From positions 29,536,664-29,600,663 of the forward strand of contig CM025851.1 of the NCBI GenBank assembly GCA_003952965.2: a stretch of 64,000 nucleotides of DNA. The letters run 5' to 3'. Source of the stretch: Morella rubra (taxonomy: Eukaryota; Streptophyta; Magnoliopsida; Fagales; Myricaceae). Position 1 is the stretch's first letter. Each line of letters starts with the position of its first letter. The notes under the pieces are model-generated. The model had not been told where the DNA came from, searched no databases, and was given only the letters and a program-made list of their open reading frames with translations. A program made the position numbers and the translations under genes. Positions 26,265 through 35,559 of this stretch are shown in pieces.

Positions 26265-27194
26265 ACGCATGACTTTTGAGGACTATTTTAGTAAGAGACA
26301 CGTCAGACAGATTTTACACTATTTTAATATTATTTTTGTTTAAAATATTTAATGTTTGTTGTATTTCTCTTTCGATGCGTAGAATTTGACTAGAAGATGC
26401 CTGTTCATATACTATCAATTACATGCAATCTAGTGATTTTTTAATACTTTTGTTTGGTTGAAACAAAAAATAATAATTTCTACTAACTTTTCACAAACGT
26501 TAAAAAGATCTACACTATCTTCAATAAATAAAAAAATTCAACTAAATTTTTTTTTTTCCATCCAAACAGAAAAACATGATTGCAAACTACTTATAATATT
26601 TTGAGTGCGGGTTTATGAGATCTAGATGCGCTCGTATTAGTATGTATAGTTAGTGGGTGTTGTTGTAACTCGTGAACTTTTATGTACCATAAATGTAATA
26701 CCCAATTTCTTATTCAAATAATGAGGAGAACCTTGTACACATAATTTACTATGTTTATCACTTTATGTTATATTGGCTGCTTATATTCTAGACATTTCAT
26801 CACACCTAAACTTTATTCCAAACAGAAAAACATTTAATGAACCTTTCTAGGGTGTCATAAAGATATAGTAGACTTGAAAGGGAAAGCATCTCAAAAAGTG
26901 GTGATGGAAATTAATACTTATAGTTTGCACAATAATGACAAGCATAGAGCCAATTATCTATATTTCACGGGCTCCCTCTAAAATATTGCATATACAATCT
27001 CGACCAAAAGACTGTTAGGGCCTAGGAAAATTCCCAAAAAGATAAAAAAAAAGCTAAGAGAAAAAATTCACTGAAAAAATATAGAAAAATAAAAAAAAAA
27101 AGTTCCTTCAAAGTAGTGAGACCCGGAATCCAAAGACTACCACGCTCAATTTTGAAAGTACCCCTCAGAAAAGGCGTTAAGCCGTTAACCATGA
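26265..27194. other. intergenic; 3' flank of allene oxide synthase
   Basis: AT-rich. The part next to 27195 would be the 3' UTR of the minus-strand gene. No other gene is visible. Confidence 0.5.
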
Positions 27195-28769
27195 TCAGAA
27201 GCTCGCTTTTTTGAGAGACGTTAAGTCGACGGAGGACCCCAGCGGCGACGTCCCGATCTCCATCTCGAACGAATCGTATCGGCGAAACAGCTCCACCACG
27301 AAAAGCCTCGATACCAACACCACGAAGTCCTTCCCTGCACACTGCTTATTTCCGACTGTTGGGGTATCGGTCTCGGGCCCATTTGACCACAGCACGTGCT
27401 TGAGCAGTGTCTCACCCTCGCCCACGAAACGATCCGGTACGAACTCTTCGGGTCTGTCGAATATCTTCGGATCCTTGGTAGCGAATGGCTGGTATCCGAA
27501 TAGCATCTCGCCTTCCTTGACTCTAAAAGCCGCGTCGTGGCTCTCGATGATCAAGTCTCGCTTTGCTTTTCCGTATTGTAGGGCTACCGGAGGTTCGATC
27601 CGGAGGGATTCGTACACGACGGACTTCATCAGCGGCATCTGTTCCATGGCTGCCATCGTGACTTTTCCGCCGTTGGATCTGATGGCTGATCTGATCTCCT
27701 CGGCCAACTGAGTGTGGAGTTTGACCCCTGCTCGGCCAAGTAACTTCACCATGTTGGGGAATAAGATCTTCATGCCGCCGAAGGAGTTGAAGCATGTGGC
27801 GAATACCAAGTTGTGGCAAGCTTCGTCCCTTGATATGCCCAATCTTTCGGCCTCGTCCAGTACGGGACCGGAGGACTCATAGATGAAATCGTAGAGCCTC
27901 TGGTAGTCGGCTTTGACCAGAAACGAAGGGAGAGGGAAGGTGTGGATGAGGAGTTCCTCGAGATGCTTTGGGAGGCCGAGGGTGAGAATAGGACTTACCT
28001 GGAACAAGAGCCATTTAGAGATCAGCTTTGGGGCGTCAACTCCGATCTTGGTCTCAGTCGGGTTGGTTCCGTACAGTGCACGAGCCAAAAAGTTAAAGGC
28101 GGCTTGCTCGCTGGCATCTCCGAAAGCTGCTTTTCCTTTGGCTGCGAGCTCTTGCTCAAGGCCCTCAAATAGCTCCTTATAGCTGGAATGGAACTCGGGT
28201 ATGACGTGATCGCGACCGGCCTTGAGAAGGAAGAACACGAGGCGCTTGAGCTTGCTGTGGTTCGGCTCTGAAGGGTCGAGATACGAGAGGGTACGATAAC
28301 CGCCGGTGAGTTCGGTAGAGGGCATGTAAGTCCCAGTGAAAAGGTTCTTCTTTTCGACCTTCGTGACATCAAAGAGCACGGGAAAGCTTTTGCCATCGAG
28401 CAGTACGACGACGCGCGAGTCGGCCGCTATAAAAGGACCCGGTGGCATGTTGGCTCTGAACACTGTGGACTGGTACCTTTGGATGCGTGATTTAAAGAAT
28501 TCCTCACGCCCTTGGTTATAAAAATAGTCAAGCCGGTCATTTAACGGACCAACAAGAGGGAGGCCATAGTTTCCAGGGATCTTACGGATCGGGAGCTCGG
28601 TGCTTTCAGGCGGCGCCATCGTTACCGGTGAAGCCGGAACTGATGGCTTCTCGGACACCGAGGCCGAGATCGGACGGACAATCATTCGACGTGCTGAGGG
28701 CTTTGATGATGTCCTCGGTGATTGAAATTTCAGTTGCAGGGAAGGAAAAGCTAGGGAAGTAGACGACAT
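27195..28769 (-). CDS. AOS: allene oxide synthase, CYP74A (524 aa)
   Basis: Intronless cytochrome P450 of the CYP74 family. Allene oxide synthase dehydrates 13-hydroperoxy-linolenic acid to an unstable allene oxide in plastids, the committed step towards jasmonates. It needs neither O2 nor a reductase. Visible: Ser/Thr-rich N-terminal transit peptide (MSSTSLAF..., about 1-55); IPGNYGLPLVGPLNDRLDYF; the substrate-pocket region DGKSFPVLFDV; the modified I-helix NSFGGMK, which lacks the acid/Thr pair of oxygen-activating P450s; ExxR at 387-390 followed by the PPV typical of CYP74; and the haem-ligand Cys477 in NKQCAGKD. The length fits the family. The frame is open upstream to an ATG at 28973, but a TATA box at 28897-28904 lies inside that stretch, so the ATG at 28769 is chosen. 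Hydroperoxide lyase is the main alternative; the residues seen and the plastid peptide favour allene oxide synthase. Confidence 0.95.
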   Translation of the reverse strand: MSSTSLAFPSLQLKFQSPRTSSKPSARRMIVRPISASVSEKPSVPASPVTMAPPESTELPIRKIPGNYGLPLVGPLNDRLDYFYNQGREEFFKSRIQRYQSTVFRANMPPGPFIAADSRVVVLLDGKSFPVLFDVTKVEKKNLFTGTYMPSTELTGGYRTLSYLDPSEPNHSKLKRLVFFLLKAGRDHVIPEFHSSYKELFEGLEQELAAKGKAAFGDASEQAAFNFLARALYGTNPTETKIGVDAPKLISKWLLFQVSPILTLGLPKHLEELLIHTFPLPSFLVKADYQRLYDFIYESSGPVLDEAERLGISRDEACHNLVFATCFNSFGGMKILFPNMVKLLGRAGVKLHTQLAEEIRSAIRSNGGKVTMAAMEQMPLMKSVVYESLRIEPPVALQYGKAKRDLIIESHDAAFRVKEGEMLFGYQPFATKDPKIFDRPEEFVPDRFVGEGETLLKHVLWSNGPETDTPTVGNKQCAGKDFVVLVSRLFVVELFRRYDSFEMEIGTSPLGSSVDLTSLKKASF

Positions 28770-28896
28770 TATGGGTGAATCGTTGAACGCTTTGACTATG
28801 GGTCTTTTGCTGCAGAGGTCGATAGTGGGAGGTCCAATAAAACAAGGGTTTTTAAGAGGTGTGGTTGTCTGTGATGCAAGAACTAGGGGCAGTCTG

Positions 28897-28904
28897 TATT
28901 TATA
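28897..28904 (-). promoter_or_regulatory. TATA box of AOS
   Basis: On the minus strand CACTATAAATACAG. Transcription would begin near 28865-28872, giving a 5' UTR of about 100 bases before the ATG at 28769. Confidence 0.7.
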
Positions 28905-29137
28905 GTGGGATAGGCCTTGCCGGAATTGATGGGGTCCGAGAAAAGCCAGATGAGGGTCGTGAAAGGTGTGCAATAAATGTTTACTTTCATTATTTCCCTA
29001 ATTCTTGTTATATATTTATTTATGACTTTTATGTTTGTTTTGTGGTGCTCGCTTATGACTTTTATGTTGCTTGTACGAGTTCTCCACTTCCAAAATCTTC
29101 TCTCGTGTTTTCCTCTCTTTTGAATCCTCTACACCCT

Positions 29138-29333
29138 TTGTTTGCTTTCTAATTTTCAATGGGTGCGTCTATACGAGCCAATTCGTGCTGATGAGTTCAA
29201 AAGGAAATAGCTTCGTTGGGCCGTGGTGTTTCCTTTTGTTTGCTTTCTAATTTTCAATGGGTGCGTCTATACGAGCCAATTCGTGCTGATGAGTTCAAAA
29301 GGAAATAGCTTCTTTGGGCCGTGGTGTTTCCTT
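29138..29333. repeat. 98-bp perfect-like tandem duplication upstream of AOS
   Basis: Two adjacent units starting TTTGCTTTCTAATTTTCAAT differ at one visible position (CTTCGTTGGG / CTTCTTTGGG). They lie about 235-430 bp upstream of the AOS TATA box. Confidence 0.9.
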
Positions 29334-29347
29334 TTTTGGATTTTAGA

Positions 29348-30170
29348 TGTAATTGGTGAGGTTAGTCTCGCATCGGTTGTGAAATAGGTTGATAGTCAGT
29401 TTATAAAATGTGAGAAAAAGCCTAACCTCTTGTGTTAGTTTTAGAAATTGAGAAGGACCAAGACCATCTAACACTGATATCAAAACCAGGTTTATCAACA
29501 AATCTCAGACCCAGGATCGGTTCAAGGGTAAGATAAGTTAGGCCATGACCTAAGGCTTCATCCCGAGCAAGGCCCCATAAAGATGTGTGTGTAAATTGAT
29601 CCAAAAAAATGAAAAGATGGCTAAGGAAAAAAAAGGACAAAATGATGAGGATGTAATTTTTTTATATTTTTTTTTTATATTTTTTTTCACAGTTTATGCC
29701 AATTGTGTATTATATTTCTCTCGTACATTTGATCTTTCTTTTTTAGATTTCTTATCAAGACAAATTTGAAAAAAGAGAAAAAATATCCTATAAATTTCAT
29801 AATGGTAAACGTCCAAACTATGGGGCCTTGATGTCATGTATGAGAGCTCCATCTAAAATAATTAATAGGGCATTAGAATATTTTATATTAAAATTAACAA
29901 TTTTCAGTTAATATTAAAATTTATTTAAAAGTTATAGTAATTTATACCGCCTTAGGCCCTCATTTGGATTGAGTCGGCCCTGTTCAAACCTAACATTCTA
30001 TGAGAGAACGGGTTGTCTTCACCCAACCCAAGTCCAAGATCTGATGTATGAGGGAAAGATTGTTGGGGTTAGTCTTACATCGGTTGTGGAAGAAGTTAAT
30101 ATCTTAATCAGCTTAAGTGAGAGTCGCAGTGGTGACTAAATTTTCACAATAACATCAAAATTTTTCAAAA
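29348..30170 (+). mobile_element. TRIM-like short LTR retroelement, carrying a hAT MITE
   Basis: Related direct repeats at about 29348-29470 (GAGGTTAGTCTCGCATCGGTTGTG) and from 30061 (TGTTGGGGTTAGTCTTACATCGG) match the LTR text of plant TRIM elements. Just after the left LTR, CTGATATCAAAACCAGG is a decayed form of the Met-tRNA primer site TGGTATCAGAGCC. Just before the right LTR, ATGAGGGAAAGAT is a polypurine tract. No coding capacity. The element is interrupted by 29512-29982. Confidence 0.7.
29512..29982. mobile_element. non-autonomous hAT element, copy B, inside the TRIM
   Basis: Terminal inverted repeats CAGGATCGGTTCAA (left) and CAGGGCCGACTCAA (reverse of right). The flanks CTCAGACC (29504-29511) and TTCAAACC (29983-29990) match 6 of 8. 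The internal sequence is homologous to 21017-21557. Confidence 0.75.
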
Positions 30171-30685
30171 TTTCTATTTGCCAATTGTGCCCCTTAAATT
30201 TTGAGTAAGTAAAAAATGTTAATATCTCATCATCCTCTTTCTGTTTTTTAACTTATTTTAAAAAAAAAAAAAAAAATTATGTCTTACTCATTAATCCAAG
30301 GAGGGAGTCAATTGATTGAAGGTGAGACTATCAAAATGATTGAATGATGACATACGTTTAGGGGTGGAAGGTAAACCTTTTTCAATTCCCTTGTGACCTT
30401 TGTCTAAAGACAAATTCCATTTGAAACATCCTTTTATCATTGCTTTTAGCGTAGCCGAATAGAAAAACTTCGTTAAATGTAACACGTTCTAATATAATTC
30501 CACTCAACCGACAGGTTTCTCTTTTGGAACCACTAAGGTCTAAAGCTACAGTCACTGGCACACTCCATTTGCTGGAGCCTGGAAATAGGATAAAACGTCC
30601 TACTCTCAACCGTGTCACGCACGTGTCAACTATGATAGTCCAATTTTTCCTCTTTTTTCCCTTTTCTTTTAGTTTTACAGGAAGT
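30171..30685. other. intergenic, no gene seen
   Basis: AT-rich with an A run near 30260. Short minus-strand open frames show no recognisable domain. Confidence 0.4.
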
Positions 30686-30886
30686 TAGAGGTGCTCATTT
30701 TCACCGGTAGTGGCGGTTTTAACCGCTAAAACTAACCGCTGTTACCGCTACCAATACTATAACCGACAAGAGCGGTTATTGTACCTTAGCGGTGCGGTGG
30801 CGGTGTCAAATATGTGATTCCGTCAATTGCGGTGACGGTGACGGTTTTCGCCAAATCATCACCTATACTATCGTTAACCCCTCCTA
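30686..30886 (+). mobile_element. miniature hAT element (about 200 bp)
   Basis: Starts TAGAGGTGCTC and ends GTTAACCCCTCCTA. Its 3' 115 bp are nearly the same as 2203-2314, the end of the element at the left of the window. It probably is a deletion derivative that kept only the two subterminal regions. Confidence 0.6.
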
Positions 30887-31455
30887 GTTGAAACTTGAGA
30901 TGATTATTGATTATGTGACATATTTTTGTTGGGTTTTTATTGGAATATGTTAGTTGTTTATGTCACATTGTTTGACACTCATTATGTTTAAATATGATAT
31001 TATGTTGGACTTTTAGACAGCTTATTATATTTGTTATGATTATTAATGATTATGATATTATGTTTGAATAGGTTATGATATTTGTCCATTTGATATGATT
31101 ATTGATTTATGATATTATGTTAGAAATTTAAACAGGTTATGATATTTGAATGATTATATTTGTTGTTTATATATAGGCATCAAATGGTCTTAATGGTCTA
31201 AAAAAAACTAAGAAAACAGCCCAAAATAATGAAAAAAAATGAAAAGCTCTAACGGTTATACGGTAACCGCTTAAACCGTATCTGTATACGGTTTAAGCGG
31301 TTACCGTGTAACCGTTACCGTTAATACTGTCACCGATAAGGGCGGTTATTGTGCCTTAGTGGTACAATAACGATATCAATTATGTGATTCCATTAATTAC
31401 GGTGACAATAATAATTTTCGCTAAATTGTCACCTACACCACTCTTAACTACCCTA
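30887..31455 (+). mobile_element. second hAT 3'-end fragment directly abutting the first
   Basis: The left part (GAAACTTGAGATGATTATTG...) matches 1808 onward of the left-hand hAT. The right part ends CTTAACTACCCTA. It thus repeats the 3' third of the same family in the same orientation as 30686-30886. A 30-bp hairpin sits at 31251-31316. Confidence 0.65.
31251..31316. repeat. 30-bp-arm perfect-like hairpin in hAT subterminal DNA
   Basis: Arms 31251-31280 and 31287-31316 are reverse complements with one mismatch and a 6-base loop (TCTGTA). The arms are built of the CGGTTA/TAACCG subterminal motif of this hAT family. Confidence 0.9.
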
Positions 31456-32150
31456 AAGTCGGTATCTGTATACGCGGCAGAGACAAATAAACGCCTAGAC
31501 GACGTGTCTGATCACGTACGCTGTACATTGATTTAACTTCCGTAATTTTCACATCCCACACGCAGCGCGAGTGACGAAAATTCGTCCACAAGTGACAAAC
31601 GGCCTTCCCCAACGGAATAGCGCACTCGATGTGGCAGCTGCGCGTGTGGCTATAAACTGTTAACACGTGGTCTTTCACATTCTTCTTTTCTTGGCGTTAA
31701 CACCCGGTCAAATGCCCAAACGGACGGAGTATAACGACAGCACCGTTAAGCGTTTGAACGTCAAATAACGCTTGGGTCAAAGGCTTCGTACTTTCATACC
31801 TGACCACAATCTTATACATTTCACAGCTCTCACTACCGGCCAATATAGCGGGTGGATCTGACGTGACTATTCCGCAGTCCGCAGCAATTCTGAATAGAAC
31901 GATGCCGGATCCAGTTGGATGGCTGGGGAAATGGAATGTGAGAATCGTGCCCTTTATCCCCTCCGGAGACTCGTGGCTAAACTGTTTTGAGTTCTTCGCA
32001 GCCGGCAGCCCAACCTGTTTCGTCCGCTTCACAGATGTCAATAGTGGCGGTGTAAAATTTTCCCATTTCAATTTCGGAATTGTAAATGTATTTGACTTTG
32101 AAATTGCATCAAAATTTAAAGATTCTTGGAGATTTCTAGTTGAACATTAG
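31456..32150. other. GC-richer island with unresolved open frames
   Basis: The base composition is clearly higher in GC than the flanks. There is a plus-strand TATA-like GGCTATAAACTG at 31648-31659, a G-box CACGTG at 31664-31669 just downstream and an ACGT-containing site near 31515. Open frames occur on the plus strand (ending 32150, containing NRTMPDPVGWLGKWNVRIVP) and on the minus strand (31697-32071). I recognise neither protein. The plus-strand frame lacks an early ATG, so if coding it is broken or an internal exon. It may be a gene relic or the 5' part of a small gene. Confidence 0.3.
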
Positions 32151-34140
32151 TGGAAAAAAAATATTGGAAAATTCGATTCATTTTAAAGCTAGATTCTATT
32201 TTTTTTTTCCTTATCAAATTTTAAATCTAATTGCGTGCACGTTTACATTCCCCTTCAGCTCGTTTAATACACATAAATAAACTATATATGAAAATTGATT
32301 AAGCCAAATTTTATCGGTCAATCACAAAGTCCACTAGGCTAAGGGTGTAATGGAGTTGGGCTAGAGACCCAGTGCTTTGAGACATGTTAAAAGGTTGAGC
32401 AGTACATTCATTCCTCCTACAAGCAAAGAAGACAATCAAGGGTACAAAATCTTCCTCGTGGGTATATCTTCGATGCTTATGTTAGCTACCATATTTTTGT
32501 ATATCTTTTGTTCTTAAAGTTTTTTTTTTTTTTGGAGAAGAAGAGCTTAACCTCTTTCTGAAGCTATTTCCTCCATATATCCTTCTTTCTCCCGCGTGGG
32601 CTTGAACCTCGTTGGTCTCTATCTCAACCTAGCCATTTTGTCCTCAGACCCTATCAATCTCATCCACTCTTCCACCAAGTAACAATCCGTTTCAAGTTTG
32701 ACTTTTTATAAGGGTTTGTGAAAAGTTGGTGAAAAATATTTAAAAATATTTCATTGTCATTTATTTGTATTATAATTTTTACATATGGGTTTTTCAAAAT
32801 GCATGTAGATATATGTTTAACCAAATCTCTTCATTAACAACTACAAATATTCTGTTCCTACAGATTATGTGCAAGGGAAGAGAGTAAAGAAAAAATTGGT
32901 CCCTATGGTTCTGAAAAGAAGAAGGCTTAATTGTATCAACAGAGCCCCTCGTTTAATTTTTTTGACAAATTGGTTCTTAAGTTATAGGTGGTCTCGGAAC
33001 CTGTTTGGCCATAATCAGCACCAGCACCTTTAATCATGGTGAGGATAATTGAATACCGGCAGAAACACCGGTTGGCTACAAAACCATTCTTTGCTAATGA
33101 CAGTTACACAGTAACCGCCCATCATGTAACCTTCATATGTTCAAAACATAAAAATCAAAGACATCACAACTCTCAAATTTTCCACAGTTTTTGTAGCCAA
33201 ATTTTATTTGACAACCTTCAAAATGCCACAAATTTTTCACATAGGAACTTTCATCGCAACTTTCAAAATTTCTAAAGATGAAAAACGAGATCAAAATATT
33301 CAAAATCGGTCTTGACAAAATCTCCACAGTAACTTTCAAATTTTCAATGCCCCAAAGTCATATACTCTAAAGGTCCAAACTAGCAATCACATTCTAGTCA
33401 AAGAAAAAAAAAACTGTATATGACCAAGCCTAAGAATCTCCACCCATTGATCTCTTATTTTCCTACACGAAAAAAATTATTTTTTCAGAGTTTTGTAACG
33501 ACATCGCCCTCGCTAGTTAGTTATTATGTGGCACAATTTGTATCCTTGGTTACATAATAAATGACCAAAAAAAATTTGCTCTATATTCTTTGCGATTCTA
33601 GCGCCTTATATATATAGCATTTTCTTTATTCTTTTGTTGTTTATATAATAAGTCGAATTTAAAATGTTTAATTATTTGTTACGTGATGGGGTATTTGGAT
33701 TGGTAATCTCCTTCATTTTATACTTTTCTTTAGGCCACAAATTAACGTCAAATTTTCTTTCCGTCTACTTACTTTTCTTAGGAACCGAATAAGGTTTAGT
33801 ATTTTCCTATGCAATTTTGACACGCCATCATGTCCTTTCTGTTCAATTTCCATTGGTTTGTCTATGTCGAGAAAAGTGTACACTAATCTCTCTTTCATTT
33901 CCTTCATAAAATCGATAGTGTATCTTCATGATCTGTTTTGTAGTAGATATGGTCACCTTCTATAGGTTCATGTGTCTTTGACCATCTACTTTTTCTTTTC
34001 AATCGTACCAAAAGTAAGGCTGATCTGGTGTCATATATATATATATATATATGTATGAACTAATTATTTTTAAGGAAAAAATCATTTTTAATCCGCAGAT
34101 TACACTGTTTTAATAACAGGTCTTGAGTTTTCAAACTAAA
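32151..34140. other. intergenic, no gene seen
   Basis: AT-rich, with an (AT)n tract at about 34036-34053 and short phrases typical of MITE arms near 32930 and 34075. Nothing coding is supported. Confidence 0.45.
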
Positions 34141-34189
34141 ACTTTTAATCCTTAAATTTACATAGCTTCTTAGTTCTCAATTTTTTTTT

Positions 34190-34682
34190 GGGTAAAATCA
34201 TAGTTAGCCCATAAATATGAGTAAAAATCAAATTGGTACCTCTAATTATTAATTCGGCGATTTGAGACCATAACTTTTGAAAATCATCAATTCTAGCCTC
34301 CCGTCTAAATTGGGCCTTAAATCTGACGGAAAATAATGTAAAATGACCAAAATGCCCCTCCAAGATAAAATTACTAAAAAATTCATTAAAAATAAAAAAT
34401 TAATTTTTTAAAAAAAGTAATATTTTTAAATAAAATATTGAAATCTATTTCAATAATATATTTATTTTTAATTTTTTTATTATATTTATTTATTTATTAA
34501 AATTTAGTCTAGAGGGGCATTTTGGTCATTTTGCATGATTTTCCGTTGGATTTAACGCCTAATTTAGACAGGGCGCTAGAATAATGATTTTCAAAAATTA
34601 TGAGTCTTAAATTACTGAATTGATAATTAGAGATACCAATTTAATTTTTACTCATAATTATAGAATTAAATATGATTTTACC
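34190..34682. mobile_element. fold-back MITE, copy 2 (about 493 bp)
   Basis: Homologous to 11610-12123. The left arm GGGTAAAATCATAGTTAGCC pairs with the reverse complement of the right end, and pairing continues through TTTTGAAAATCAT and the AATGCCCCTC/GAGGGGCATT block. It is flanked on both sides by nine or more T residues, compatible with insertion into a T run with a 9-bp duplication. Confidence 0.82.
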
Positions 34683-34699
34683 TTTTTTTTTTCTCTTGA

Positions 34700-35490
34700 A
34701 AAATAAATTCATTTTATCATCTCACCTTCCACTTCACTAATGTGGACTCAAGGCCTTGTCAATCGCCCATCTCATTCGTGTGTGTCCATAATTCACATTG
34801 GCCACATTTGATGCCATGTCACACACTCGTTAATTGGGTGGCCTACAATACGTGTTGTTTCTATTTTCCCTAGCATTTTTCCCTCATTCCATGCGCATTT
34901 TTCTGCTGATAAGGTGTGTAGCTGATGTAGACTTTCTGGATGAGAAAGTAAGATGACAACTGAATTTTTTAATTTGAAAATCACGAAAACGGTGTAAAAC
35001 TTTTTCCCTTTTTTTTTTTATCTGCGAAAATAGATCAGTATTTACTGAAGTATTTATGGGTGTAAAGTTTTATTGGAATTCGCTTATGATTGTACCATCT
35101 GATTTCATCATAAACTCATGGCTTCTTATTCATTTTTCAAGTGTTAATTTTTTCGTCTTTTGTTATATTAAGATCCAATACAAACTACTTTTCAGAGCCT
35201 TGGAAATCAAGGACCTGTAAGTGGCGTATAATCATTTTGCAAAAGGAAGGTAGCTACTGCTCTCTCCAAAACAATTAAGAAAGGCTGTTTAATTATGGAG
35301 AATCGTACAGATTCACCCGTCCACCCTTTTGTTTCCCTCCCGTGCTGGACGTTGGAGGCCAGCACATTTTGTTTATCCAAACATTGGAGAATATTTTTAA
35401 AATTTTGAGAATTTTTGAACGTTGAAATTTATCGAGGTTTGTAAAAAGTGTGAAGTATATGTGTAAAAGTGTAAAATTTATTGAAGTTTG
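34700..35490. other. intergenic; MITE-like block at 35380-35515
   Basis: No gene seen. 35380-35515 has the AAAATTTTGAG...GTAAAATTTATTG...AAAATTTTAGACG pattern of the short AAAATTTTA repeat family. Confidence 0.4.
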
Positions 35491-35559
35491 TAAAATGTGT
35501 TTGACATGATAAAAATTTTAGACGTCAAAAAATTAGACAAACAAACTCCCCTTCGTGTG

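Noticed and set aside
27211..27711. Plus-strand open frame of 166 codons inside AOS
   Set aside because: Antisense shadow of a GC-rich coding sequence; no domain seen.
28770..28973. 68-codon N-terminal extension of allene oxide synthase
   Set aside because: It contains the TATA box, and the extra sequence lacks similarity to known family N termini.
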